From: Desulfobacula sp.
Lineage (GTDB): Bacteria > Desulfobacterota > Desulfobacteria > Desulfobacterales > Desulfobacteraceae
DNA: 8,529 nucleotides
NCBI GenBank assembly: GCA_027858355.1
Contig: JAQICW010000308.1
Location: 1-8,529, forward strand
Reading direction: 5' to 3'
Below the pieces are notes generated by a model that was not told the origin of the DNA, did not search any database, and worked only from the letters and a program-made list of their open reading frames with translations. The stretch's first letter is position 1. Each line of letters opens with the position of its first letter. The translations under genes were made by a program, and so were the position numbers. This document shows, piece by piece, positions 1-6,973 of the stretch.

Positions 1-68
1 ATTTAAATAAGGCTCCCTTTATTTTTTTTCAAAATAAAGATCAATACTTTCTGCAATGAGCTCTGCAT
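1..68. repeat. Left arm of a 68-bp perfect inverted repeat (copy of the amidase 3' end)
   Basis: Bases 1-68 are the exact reverse complement of 1472-1539, with no mismatch even through the run of eight A/T bases. The pairing stops at 68/1472, where 69 (g) no longer matches 1471. The left limit is the window edge, so the true repeat may be longer. This arm replaces the expected 3' half of the trigger factor gene. The arms are separated by 1403 bases. No transposase, terminal structure or target duplication accompanies it. Confidence 0.95.
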
Positions 69-685
69 GTCAATTTTTCTGAAAATTCTTTGGGCATCCC
101 CGCTTGTCCGATTCCCATGACGTAATTTTCAATTTTGGGTGTCTTATCAAAGGATTCTTCATTTAAAAAGCCCTCATAATCTATCAAAACAAAATCATTC
201 TCTTTTACGGAACGTTCTTCTTTTATAGTCTCTTTTTTAGCCATTGTTTTCTGAATCATGTGAATCTGGCTCTCTATCTCACCATCTGATATTTCATACT
301 TTGTTTCTTCCAGGGCAATCCCTTCAAATTCAATATCCTCAATTTCTGGTTTTATTTCCACAGTGATATCAAAAATATAGGCATTTTCAGGATCCAGCGG
401 TGGTGGATCCATTTGCGGGCCACCAACAATATTCAAATCATGTTCTTTAATGGCTTCAATAAATGCTTCCTGTATTAAACGGGGCGCAACATCGGCGTGA
501 ACATCTTTTGAAAATCTATTTTCCAATACCTTGCGAGGAATTTTACCCTTTCTAAATCCCTTTACATCAGCTTTCTTTTTCAACTCATTGTATGCCTTAT
601 TCAGCTCTTTGGTAACATCTTCCTTAGAATTTTCAAAAGACAACATTTTTTTCACACTGCTCTTATCTTCAATTTTTACCTGCAT
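41..685 (-). CDS. tig: Trigger factor, ribosome-associated chaperone, truncated at the 3' end
   Basis: Trigger factor binds the ribosome near the exit tunnel and shields nascent chains. The N-terminal ribosome-binding domain (about residues 1-112) is complete and shows the signature GFRKGKIP at residues 43-50. A linker follows, then the start of the FKBP-type prolyl isomerase domain (about 155 onward, with FVLIDYEGF and the GIGQAGMPKEFSEKL stretch). The homology stops at about residue 205. The last nine residues, ending CRAHCRKY, are foreign because the frame enters an inverted copy of the neighbouring amidase gene (bases 1-68). Family members are usually about 430-450 aa, so the rest of the isomerase domain and the C-terminal chaperone arms are missing. 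The ATG at 685 is preceded by a GGACGGG Shine-Dalgarno-like stretch. The gene is divergent from the amidase. The family call is certain. Whether the truncation exists in the organism is doubtful. Confidence 0.9.
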   Translation of the reverse strand: MQVKIEDKSSVKKMLSFENSKEDVTKELNKAYNELKKKADVKGFRKGKIPRKVLENRFSKDVHADVAPRLIQEAFIEAIKEHDLNIVGGPQMDPPPLDPENAYIFDITVEIKPEIEDIEFEGIALEETKYEISDGEIESQIHMIQKTMAKKETIKEERSVKENDFVLIDYEGFLNEESFDKTPKIENYVMGIGQAGMPKEFSEKLTCRAHCRKY

Positions 686-752
686 TTTCCCGTCCTGTCT
701 TCATTTGTTAAAATTGAATTATTTATAAACATTACTTCAAATAATTAAAAAA

Positions 753-779
753 ATGTAATATATAAAAATAATATTACAT
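753..779. promoter_or_regulatory. Candidate operator: 9-bp inverted repeat in the divergent tig/amidase gap
   Basis: The arms ATGTAATAT (753-761) and ATATTACAT (771-779) are perfect reverse complements around a 9-base A/T spacer. The 27-bp symmetric element sits in the 155-bp AT-rich gap between two divergent genes, a common place for a dimeric regulator to bind. No particular regulator is recognised. The high AT content makes chance symmetry more likely than usual. Confidence 0.35.
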
Positions 780-840
780 CAAAAGTACTTTTACACAAAG
801 TTTGCTAAAATAACGCTTATATATAAAGGTGTCAAGAAAA

Positions 841-1521
841 TTGGCCAAAGAAACTGTTTTACTCTTTATTATCACTGTATTAATGATCATGCCCGGCACA
901 GTATTTAGCAACAGCATGATTCAATCCACCCAACGCATTATTGTGATTGACCCGGGTCATGGAGGGCATGATAGCGGACTTGCCACTTCCGGTGGGGTAC
1001 AGGAAAAAAGCATTGCCTTGAAACTTGCCCAAAAAACAGCTCAAAAACTTGAAACCCGTTATAATGTAATTTTAACAAGAATAAAAGATACAAACATATC
1101 CCCACATGAAAGAATGTTTATAGCAAATAAAAACTCTGCTGAGTTTTTTCTCAGCATCCATTTGCACAATTCAAAAGAACCATCCAGCTTTTTCTTTTAT
1201 TTTGATCCACCTGAACCAGGTAAGGGGGAAACTCCTGCTGCAGAAAATACATGGAAATCCCAGCCCCTTTTTCATCAGCCTGAAAGCAAGCAGGCCGTCA
1301 ATTCATTTTTAAGCATTTTTGCAGCCCATAAAAAAACAAACCATTTTTTTTCAAAGGGTGCCCCCATCATACTACTTGAAGGTGCAACCATGCCAGCTAT
1401 ATTGATTGAACCCTTATCCATTTCCATACTGCCCCACAACCCGGATGAGATTAACATTATTCTTGATGAATATGCAGAGCTCATTGCAGAAAGTATTGAT
1501 CTTTATTTTGAAAAAAAATAA
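841..1521 (+). CDS. N-acetylmuramoyl-L-alanine amidase (Amidase_3 family), secreted
   Basis: This zinc hydrolase cleaves the amide bond between N-acetylmuramic acid and L-alanine in peptidoglycan, in the periplasm. Residues are numbered from an in-frame GTG at 829. The zinc ligands are visible: His44 in DPGHGG, Glu59 in the GGVQEKS stretch and His111 in SIHLH. Glu194 in AILIEPLSIS fits the second catalytic glutamate, although the loop after it departs from the usual GFLSN form. I prefer the TTG at 841 as start, because AAAGGTG (825-831) lies at good Shine-Dalgarno distance from it. The GTG at 829 falls inside that motif and has no ribosome-binding site of its own. A signal peptide follows (hydrophobic core about residues 9-26, possible cleavage after VFS). 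There is no AMIN or SPOR domain, so this is a minimal single-domain amidase. The substrate role (division or recycling) cannot be told from sequence. Confidence 0.88.
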   Translation: MAKETVLLFIITVLMIMPGTVFSNSMIQSTQRIIVIDPGHGGHDSGLATSGGVQEKSIALKLAQKTAQKLETRYNVILTRIKDTNISPHERMFIANKNSAEFFLSIHLHNSKEPSSFFFYFDPPEPGKGETPAAENTWKSQPLFHQPESKQAVNSFLSIFAAHKKTNHFFSKGAPIILLEGATMPAILIEPLSISILPHNPDEINIILDEYAELIAESIDLYFEKK

Positions 1522-1539
1522 AGGGAGCCTTATTTAAAT
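1472..1539. repeat. Right arm of the 68-bp perfect inverted repeat (native amidase 3' end)
   Basis: This arm covers the last 16 codons of the amidase gene, its TAA stop and 18 bases beyond it. Because it continues the amidase frame naturally, it is the original copy and bases 1-68 are the displaced one. Confidence 0.95.
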
Positions 1540-1563
1540 TCCTTGCCTTTATTATCTCAAAAT

Positions 1564-1569
1564 GATAAT
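1564..1569 (+). promoter_or_regulatory. Possible -10 element for tRNA-Pro
   Basis: GATAAT lies 26 bases before the tRNA and matches the sigma-70 -10 consensus at five of six positions. The best -35 partner, TTGCCT at 1543-1548, is only 15 bases upstream, which is short, so this is a weak candidate. Confidence 0.3.
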
Positions 1570-1595
1570 TACTGCGATTGTGTTAATTATTGAAT

Positions 1596-1672
<77 letters not shown>

Positions 1673-1699
1673 ATAAACACGACCCCCTGCAAATTAAAC

Positions 1700-1728
1700 T
1701 TGAAAAAAATTTAAAAACCAACTATATA
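1700..1728 (+). promoter_or_regulatory. Sigma-70-type promoter of the SRP RNA
   Basis: TTGAAA (1700-1705) and TATATA (1723-1728) are separated by exactly 17 bases. This predicts transcription starting at about 1735-1739, just before the SRP RNA stem begins. It is the best-formed promoter in the window. Confidence 0.7.
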
Positions 1729-1743
1729 TGAATCTTCCGGCTG

Positions 1744-1868
1744 TGCAGGCCGGGTGCGCATTATTCTGATCGGTCGCCTCGTAACAGAAGGCCATGAACC
1801 TCGTCAGATCCGGAAGGAAGCAGCGATAAGTGATATCTTCTGTGTCGTGGATCGATCCCGGTCATGCA
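1744..1868 (+). ncRNA. ffs: 4.5S RNA, bacterial signal recognition particle RNA
   Basis: This RNA pairs with the GTPase Ffh to target ribosomes making membrane proteins to FtsY. The hallmark apical region GTCAGATCCGGAAGGAAGCA (from 1803) carries the GGAA tetraloop (1812-1815) closed by CC/GG, together with the conserved Ffh-binding internal loops. Flanking complementary segments give a long irregular hairpin: CAGAAG (1785-1790) with CTTCTG (1837-1842), GATCGGTC (1768-1775) with GATCGATC (1850-1857), and GGCCGG (1748-1753) with CCGGTC (1858-1863). TGCA on each side extends the base. The ends are estimates, as the precursor probably runs from about 1736 to 1897. The identity rests on the apical motif and is secure. 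An open frame of 62 codons over this region is incidental. Confidence 0.92.
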
Positions 1869-1889
1869 ATTTTACGTTAACCCTTCTGC

Positions 1890-1910
1890 CAGCCGGATCT
1901 TTTCTTTTCA
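1890..1910 (+). terminator. Possible 3' end or terminator of the SRP RNA precursor
   Basis: CAGCCGGA (1890-1897) is the exact complement of TCCGGCTG at the predicted 5' end of the transcript (1736-1743). It is followed by the T-rich TCTTTTCTTTTC. The 3' end could thus be closed by a long-range stem. Alternatively, CCGGATC (1893-1899) can pair with GATCCCGG (1854-1861) with one bulge, giving a more ordinary terminator hairpin. Both are inferences from complementarity. Confidence 0.4.
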
Positions 1911-1927
1911 AGCCTGCATTTTATATC

Positions 1928-1955
1928 TTGACATGCTTTTAAACAGACTTATTTT
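1928..1955 (+). promoter_or_regulatory. Candidate promoter for grpE-dnaK
   Basis: A perfect -35 hexamer TTGACA (1928-1933) is followed after 16 bases by TATTTT (1950-1955), a moderate -10. This would leave a leader of about 60 bases before grpE. No CIRCE (HrcA) inverted repeat is visible between 1898 and 2025. Confidence 0.45.
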
Positions 1956-2025
1956 TCTGCCATAATTCAATTTACATTTTGTATAAATTACTCTTACTTA
2001 AAGGAATGTTTGGAGCAGGCAAAAA

Positions 2026-2601
2026 TTGGCAAAAACAAAAGAGCAAAAAAAGAACGGGTCCGACACAACGGATACTCCCATAAAAAAAGTTAAAACCAAG
2101 GTTACTTCCAACAAAAAGGAAGGTATAGAAGAGCTGAGAGAACAACTTGCATCTGAGAAAGATCGTGTTTTAAGGCTTTCAGCTGAATTTGAAAATTACA
2201 AAAAAAGAAAACAGCGGGAATCGGATGAGTTTAAAAAATTTGCCAATGAAACGATTTTCAGACAACTCCTGACTATTGTGGATAACCTGGAAAGGGCAAT
2301 CTTTTCTACAAAAGAAAATTCAGATGAGGGGGGATTACTTGAAGGCATTAAACTAACCTACAAAGAAATTCTCAAACTCTTTGAAACCTTTAATGTTAAG
2401 CACATAGAGGCTGAAAACCAAATGTTTGACCCAAACTTTCACCAGGCTGTCACCCAGGTGGAAACCGATGAATTTCCTGAGAACAGTGTCACAGCGGTAC
2501 TTCAAAAGGGGTACCTCCTTCATGACAGATTAATAAGACCTGCCATGGTTGTTGTCTCAAAAAGAGTAAAAGAAAAAACTAAAGAAACTAAAGAAAATTA
2601 A
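2026..2601 (+). CDS. grpE: GrpE, nucleotide exchange factor for DnaK
   Basis: GrpE dimers release ADP from DnaK in the cytoplasm and so reset the chaperone cycle. The 191-aa protein has a charged, disordered, lysine-rich N-terminus (about 1-35), a long helical coiled-coil dimer region (about 36-95, including RLSAEFENYKKRKQRE) and the C-terminal beta domain. That domain carries the family signature GYLLHDRLIRPAMVVVSK at 162-179. Start choice: TTG at 2026 is the only start that gives the full family N-terminus, and GGAG at 2012-2015 stands 10 bases before it. An upstream ATG at 2006 is in another frame. The stop lies 21 bp before dnaK, so the two are almost certainly one transcript. Identity is firm. 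Confidence 0.95.
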   Translation: MAKTKEQKKNGSDTTDTPIKKVKTKVTSNKKEGIEELREQLASEKDRVLRLSAEFENYKKRKQRESDEFKKFANETIFRQLLTIVDNLERAIFSTKENSDEGGLLEGIKLTYKEILKLFETFNVKHIEAENQMFDPNFHQAVTQVETDEFPENSVTAVLQKGYLLHDRLIRPAMVVVSKRVKEKTKETKEN

Positions 2602-2622
2602 AGATATCTTGGAGGATATGTT

Positions 2623-4545
2623 ATGAGTAAAATAATAGGAATAGATCTTGGAACAACCAATTCATGTGTAGCAGTTATGGAAGCTGGCGGTGAAGTAAAA
2701 ATCATTACCAATGCTGAAGGAGGGCGAACCACGCCATCTGTTGTTGCTGTTTCTGAAAGCGGTGAGCGCATTGTTGGACAAGCCGCAAAAAGGCAGGCTG
2801 TCACCAACCCTGAAAACACTGTTTTTGCAGTTAAAAGACTGATCGGAAGAAAATTTAATTCAAAAGAAGTCCAGGATGATATACCTAATCTTCCTTATAA
2901 AATTGAAGCCGCATCCAATGGGGACACCAGAATCAATTTAAGAGGAAAACAACACAGCCCTGCTGAAATTTCATCTTTCATACTGGCAAATATTAAAAAG
3001 ACTGCTGAAGATTACCTGGGTGAAACAGTTACAGAAGCTGTTATTACTGTACCAGCCTATTTTAATGACAGTCAGAGACAAGCCACAAAAGATGCCGGGA
3101 AAATCGCCGGTCTTATAGTAAAACGGATTATCAATGAACCCACAGCTGCATCTTTAGCCTATGGTCTTGATAAAAAAGGTGAAGAAAAAATTGCCGTGTT
3201 TGACTTAGGGGGCGGTACCTTTGACGTTTCTGTACTTGAAATCGGTGATGGTGTGTTTGAAGTAAAATCAACATCCGGTGATACCCATCTGGGTGGAGAA
3301 GACTTTGACCTAAGAATTATTGAATATGTTGCCGATGAATTTAAAAAAAACCAGGGCATTGATGTCAGAGGTGATAAAATGGCGCTTCAACGTCTTAAGG
3401 AAGCTGCTGAAAAAGCTAAGATGGAGCTTTCAACATCCACTGAGACCAGTATCAACCTGCCGTTTATCACAGCAGATGCGTCCGGCCCGAAACACCTTGA
3501 TGTAAGACTGACCCGGGCAAAACTTGAATCCCTGGTAGCAGATCTTTTAGACAGACTTGAAAAACCCTGCCGAACGGCTTTAAAAGAAGCCAAATTGGGT
3601 GCGGGTGGTGTTAATGAAGTGGTTCTTGTTGGGGGGATGACCCGTATGCCTGCAGTTCAGGAACGTGTTGAAAAAATATTCGGGAAAAAACCTCATAAGG
3701 GCGTAAATCCGGATGAGGTGGTTGCCATGGGCGCTGCTGTGCAGGCAGGTGTTCTCCAGGGGGATGTACATGATGTACTCCTTCTTGATGTTACACCCCT
3801 TTCCCTTGGTATTGAAACCCTGGGCGGTGTTATGACCACACTCATTGAAAAAAACACAACCATTCCCACCAAAAAAAGTCAGGTATTTTCAACGGCTGCT
3901 GATAATCAGCCGGCTGTTTCCATCCACGTACTCCAGGGTGAAAGACAAATGTCAGCAGATAATAAAACCCTTGGGCAATTTGAACTTTCTGACATTCCAC
4001 CGGCACCAAGAGGAGTTCCCCAGATTGAGGTTTCCTTTGATATTGATGCCAATGGAATTGTTCATGTAACAGCAAAAGACAAGGCTACGACTAAAGAACA
4101 ATCCATCCGAATCACCGCAGCCAGCGGCCTTTCAAAGGAAGACGTCGACAAAATGGTCAAGGATGCTGAATTGCATGCAGAAGATGACAAGGAAAAAAGA
4201 GAATTGATTGACACAAAAAACAGTGCTGAAGCGCTTGTTGACCAGACTGAAAAAACCTTGAAAGAGCATGGCGATAAGGTAGATGAAGCAACCAGGAAAG
4301 ATATTGAATCTGCTGTTGAAGCATTGAAACAGGCCAAAGATTCAAACAACATTGATGAGTTGAAACAAAAAATAGAAAGCTTGTCAAAGGCATCCCATAA
4401 GCTTGCCGAGGTAATGTACCAGCAGTCAGCCGCCCAAGGCGGACAAGATGGCCCGGGTGCTCCGGGTGCTGATGCCGGTGCTTCTCCCCAGGATGATGAA
4501 GATGTTGTTGATGCTGATTTTGAAGAGGTTAAAAAAGATAAATAA
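2623..4545 (+). CDS. dnaK: Molecular chaperone DnaK (Hsp70)
   Basis: DnaK is an ATP-driven cytoplasmic chaperone that binds exposed hydrophobic segments with DnaJ and GrpE. At 640 aa it is the standard length. The ATPase domain shows phosphate loop 1 (GIDLGTTNS, residues 5-13), phosphate loop 2 ([10 protein letters not shown], 192-201, with Thr199 at the usual autophosphorylation position) and the adenosine motif ([11 protein letters not shown], 333-343). The interdomain linker [12 protein letters not shown] begins near 385. The substrate-binding beta sandwich and helical lid follow, then a Gly/Ala/Pro-rich tail ending [14 protein letters not shown], typical of bacterial DnaK. A strong Shine-Dalgarno GGAGG at 2611-2615 precedes the ATG. 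grpE lies directly upstream and a terminator directly downstream. No dnaJ is present here, so it must be encoded elsewhere. Confidence 0.99.
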   Translation: MSKIIGIDLGTTNSCVAVMEAGGEVKIITNAEGGRTTPSVVAVSESGERIVGQAAKRQAVTNPENTVFAVKRLIGRKFNSKEVQDDIPNLPYKIEAASNGDTRINLRGKQHSPAEISSFILANIKKTAEDYLGETVTEAVITVPAYFNDSQRQATKDAGKIAGLIVKRIINEPTAASLAYGLDKKGEEKIAVFDLGGGTFDVSVLEIGDGVFEVKSTSGDTHLGGEDFDLRIIEYVADEFKKNQGIDVRGDKMALQRLKEAAEKAKMELSTSTETSINLPFITADASGPKHLDVRLTRAKLESLVADLLDRLEKPCRTALKEAKLGAGGVNEVVLVGGMTRMPAVQERVEKIFGKKPHKGVNPDEVVAMGAAVQAGVLQGDVHDVLLLDVTPLSLGIETLGGVMTTLIEKNTTIPTKKSQVFSTAADNQPAVSIHVLQGERQMSADNKTLGQFELSDIPPAPRGVPQIEVSFDIDANGIVHVTAKDKATTKEQSIRITAASGLSKEDVDKMVKDAELHAEDDKEKRELIDTKNSAEALVDQTEKTLKEHGDKVDEATRKDIESAVEALKQAKDSNNIDELKQKIESLSKASHKLAEVMYQQSAAQGGQDGPGAPGADAGASPQDDEDVVDADFEEVKKDK

Positions 4546-4570
4546 AATCGAATAAAAACCGGTTGAATAT

Positions 4571-4615
4571 AATCCTGCCGTGGTCTATAGTTGCCCGGCA
4601 GGATTTTTTATTTTT
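4571..4615 (+). terminator. Intrinsic terminator after dnaK
   Basis: AATCCTGCCG (4571-4580) and CGGCAGGATT (4596-4605) form a perfect 10-bp stem around a 15-base loop, followed directly by a T tract TTTTTATTTTT. It lies 25 bases after the dnaK stop and marks the end of the grpE-dnaK unit. Confidence 0.93.
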
Positions 4616-4637
4616 ATAGAAGGACTCTTAATTATAA

Positions 4638-6227
4638 ATGATTATTCCCCAGATTTTAGCCAGAAATGCATCGTTGTATAAGGACAAGACCGCACTTGTA
4701 GAAAGAACGCCTTCTCTAAACTCCAGAAAATCCATTACCTGGGAAGAGTTTTACACGACTTCCAAGCGCTTTGCCAATGCCCTTACAAAAAAGGGCATCC
4801 AAAAAGGGGAAAAAATTGTACAATTAATGACCAATTGTCTCGAATGGCTTCCCATTTATTTTGGCATCCTTTATACAGGTGCATGGGCAGTTCCGCTAAA
4901 CTTCAGGTTTGAATCTGATAAGATCCTTCTTTGTACAAACACAGCTGAAGCCAAGGTCTTTATTTTCGGTGAAGAATTCATTGAAAGAATTGAAGCTGTC
5001 AGGGATGAGCTTGAAAAATCCGTTCATTTATGGATTTTCACCGGGCCAAAAGCTTTATGTCCTGACTGGGCAGTGCAATATGAAACATTTATCGAACCTG
5101 AATCAGGAAACGAGCCACCAGATGTTGATCTTGATATCGAAGATGATGCAGCCCTGTATTTTACCAGTGGCACAACAGGTGACCCAAAAGCCGTTCTTTT
5201 AACCCATAAGAATCTTGAGCATGCCTGCTATATTGAACATGCCCATCATGGCCAGATCCATGATGATATCTTTCTTTGTATCCCTCCTTTGTATCACACG
5301 GGTGCCAAAATGCACTGGATGGGCAGTTTTCTTGTAGGAGGCAAATGTATCCTTCTCAAAGGCGTAACCCCCCAATGGATTATTGAAGCTGTTTCCGAAG
5401 AGCTGTGCACAATTGCCTGGCTTCTGGTTCCATGGGCCCATGATATACTTATTGCCATTGAAAATAAAGAGCTTGATCTTTCAAAATTCAAGCTTTCCCA
5501 ATGGCGGCTGATGCATGCTGGCGCCCAGCCAGTACCGCCAAGCCTGATTGAAAACTGGAAAAAATATTTCCCAGGCCAGGATTATGACACCAACTATGGC
5601 CTGACCGAATCAACGGGTCCTGGGTGCGTACATTTAGGGCTTGAAAATGCCGACCGGATTGGCCCCATAGGGTTACCGGGATTTGACTGGGAAGCAAAAA
5701 TTGTTGATAAACAGGGGAATCATCTTTTTGCCAATGAATCAGGCGAACTCATTGTCAAGGGTCCGGGTGTAATGAAAGAATACTATAAAAACCCTGAAGC
5801 AACGACCGAGACACTCAAAAACGGGTGGCTCCACACCGGTGACATTGCCCGATATGATAAAGACGGATTTAACTGGCTTGTGGACCGGAAAAAAGACATG
5901 ATTATCTACGGCGGAGAAAACATCTTCCCCGTTGAAATCGAAAATTTTTTCCAGAAAAATGAAAAAATAAAAGATATTGCAGTCATTGGAGTTCCAGATG
6001 AAAGACTTGGAGAAATCCCTGCCGGAATCATCAGCGTTAAACCAGGGTGTATGCTTTGTGAAAGTGATATCATTGAATTTCAGCAGGAACTGCCCCGGTA
6101 CAAACAGCTTAAAAAAATCTTTTTTGGTGATGTTCCTAGAAATCCCACGGGGAAAATCGAAAAGCCAAAGTTGCGAAGAATATATGCTGAAGACAAACGA
6201 AAAGATATTCGAAAACTTCTTCGATAG
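4638..6227 (+). CDS. AMP-dependent acyl-CoA synthetase (fatty-acid-CoA ligase type)
   Basis: It activates a carboxylic acid to its acyl-CoA through an acyl-adenylate, using ATP and CoA. The family core motifs are all present: the P-loop YFTSGTTGDPK (174-184), GLTES (321-325), the WLHTGD motif (397-402), the hinge region around VDRKKDMIIYGGENIFP, and NPTGKIEK (502-509) with catalytic Lys506. The length of 529 aa is normal and nothing suggests damage. No signal peptide or membrane segment is seen, so it is cytoplasmic. Substrate cannot be assigned: medium or long-chain fatty acids are likely, but aromatic or alicyclic acids are possible in anaerobic degraders. AGGA at 4621-4624 is a rather distant Shine-Dalgarno for the ATG. 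It stops with TAG, backed by an in-frame TAA two codons later. lolA follows 55 bp downstream on the same strand. Confidence 0.93.
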   Translation: MIIPQILARNASLYKDKTALVERTPSLNSRKSITWEEFYTTSKRFANALTKKGIQKGEKIVQLMTNCLEWLPIYFGILYTGAWAVPLNFRFESDKILLCTNTAEAKVFIFGEEFIERIEAVRDELEKSVHLWIFTGPKALCPDWAVQYETFIEPESGNEPPDVDLDIEDDAALYFTSGTTGDPKAVLLTHKNLEHACYIEHAHHGQIHDDIFLCIPPLYHTGAKMHWMGSFLVGGKCILLKGVTPQWIIEAVSEELCTIAWLLVPWAHDILIAIENKELDLSKFKLSQWRLMHAGAQPVPPSLIENWKKYFPGQDYDTNYGLTESTGPGCVHLGLENADRIGPIGLPGFDWEAKIVDKQGNHLFANESGELIVKGPGVMKEYYKNPEATTETLKNGWLHTGDIARYDKDGFNWLVDRKKDMIIYGGENIFPVEIENFFQKNEKIKDIAVIGVPDERLGEIPAGIISVKPGCMLCESDIIEFQQELPRYKQLKKIFFGDVPRNPTGKIEKPKLRRIYAEDKRKDIRKLLR

Positions 6228-6237
6228 TCTTAATAAC

Positions 6238-6273
6238 CTGAAGGTCACACGTAATCTGAAGGTCACACGTAAA
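6238..6273. repeat. 18-bp tandem repeat, two copies, before lolA
   Basis: CTGAAGGTCACACGTAA occurs at 6238-6254 and again at 6256-6272, with a period of 18 bases and only the linking base differing (t or a). It fills most of the gap between the acyl-CoA synthetase stop and the lolA ribosome-binding site. The second copy overlaps the start of the AAAGGAG Shine-Dalgarno. It could be a recent slippage duplication or a doubled protein-binding site. Confidence 0.85.
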
Positions 6274-6282
6274 GGAGATCCA

Positions 6283-6951
6283 TTGAAATCTTTATTCCAC
6301 AGGATCAATCTGAACCTATTTTCAGCCCTTCTTGCCTGTTGTATCCTTTGTGTAACTACATCTGCCCTGGGCAATGAAATTATTAAAGAAAATATTTTAA
6401 CTGCCATTGAAAAAAAATACTCAGGAAAAAGTTTTGAGGCTGATTTTACCCAAATTTCAAAACTTGCCGCCCTTGATATCACAGAAAATGCAGCTGGCAA
6501 AGCATATTTCAGTCATCCCGGAAAAATGAGATGGAAATATAAAGAACCCGAGCACCATGAAATCATTACCAACGGCAAATTGCTATGGATTTTTCGACCC
6601 GAAGAAAACCAGGTCATGCAGGGGGATGCGGCCCAGTTTTTTAAAGCCGGGGCTGGAGGTTCTTTTTTATCAGACATTTCTCTTGTAAGAAAAAATTATA
6701 CCATCCACATTAATGAAATTACTGACGCTTATGCAGAGATGAGTCTGGTCAGCCCCAAAAAAAATCCAGATATATCTTCGATTGTCATCTGGGTATCCCG
6801 AAAAAACCATGAGATTGAAAGAATTATTATCAAAAACGCCTATGAGGATACAACCCGGTTTGAATTCTATAATATTCAATTTAAAAAAATTAACCCTGAC
6901 ATATTTGAGTTTAAACCTTTTGAAGGGTTAAACATTATCAATTTGGACTAA
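6283..6951 (+). CDS. lolA: LolA, outer-membrane lipoprotein carrier protein
   Basis: LolA is the periplasmic chaperone that takes lipoproteins from the LolCDE transporter to the outer membrane. The TTG at 6283 is chosen because AAAGGAG (6271-6277) sits just before it. It gives 222 aa beginning with a signal peptide: MKSLFHR, a hydrophobic core (about residues 10-27) and a likely cut near ALG/NE (30/31). The mature part fits the LolA beta-barrel fold: SFEADFTQ (50-57), GKAYFSHPGKMRWKYKEPE (72-90), then IITNGKLLWIFRPEENQV (94-111), all typical family segments. The open frame reaches back to 5977 inside the previous gene, but that extension is out-of-frame shadow. lolA lies 22 bp before nadA and probably shares its transcript. 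Confidence 0.9.
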   Translation: MKSLFHRINLNLFSALLACCILCVTTSALGNEIIKENILTAIEKKYSGKSFEADFTQISKLAALDITENAAGKAYFSHPGKMRWKYKEPEHHEIITNGKLLWIFRPEENQVMQGDAAQFFKAGAGGSFLSDISLVRKNYTIHINEITDAYAEMSLVSPKKNPDISSIVIWVSRKNHEIERIIIKNAYEDTTRFEFYNIQFKKINPDIFEFKPFEGLNIINLD

Positions 6952-6973
6952 ATTATTATTTAAGGGTTACATA

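Noticed and set aside
1..1539. Inverted repeat arms as ends of a mobile element
   Set aside because: The enclosed bases hold only tig and the amidase, with no transposase or target duplication, and the right arm is ordinary coding sequence of the amidase.
1754..1942. 62-codon plus-strand open frame after the tRNA
   Set aside because: It overlaps the SRP RNA, whose conserved structure explains the sequence, and has no ribosome-binding site or protein-like character.
4568..4573. Perfect TATAAT before the dnaK terminator
   Set aside because: No -35 element lies at a suitable distance, and the hexamer merges into the terminator stem, so a promoter for the next gene is not supported.
5977..6282. 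Upstream extension of the lolA reading frame
   Set aside because: This part overlaps the acyl-CoA synthetase in another frame. The Shine-Dalgarno at 6271-6277 and the signal peptide both place the start at 6283.
5739..6500. 253-codon open frame on the minus strand
   Set aside because: It lies antisense to the well-supported acyl-CoA synthetase and lolA genes, and its product is a low-complexity Phe/Ile-rich string with no recognisable domain.
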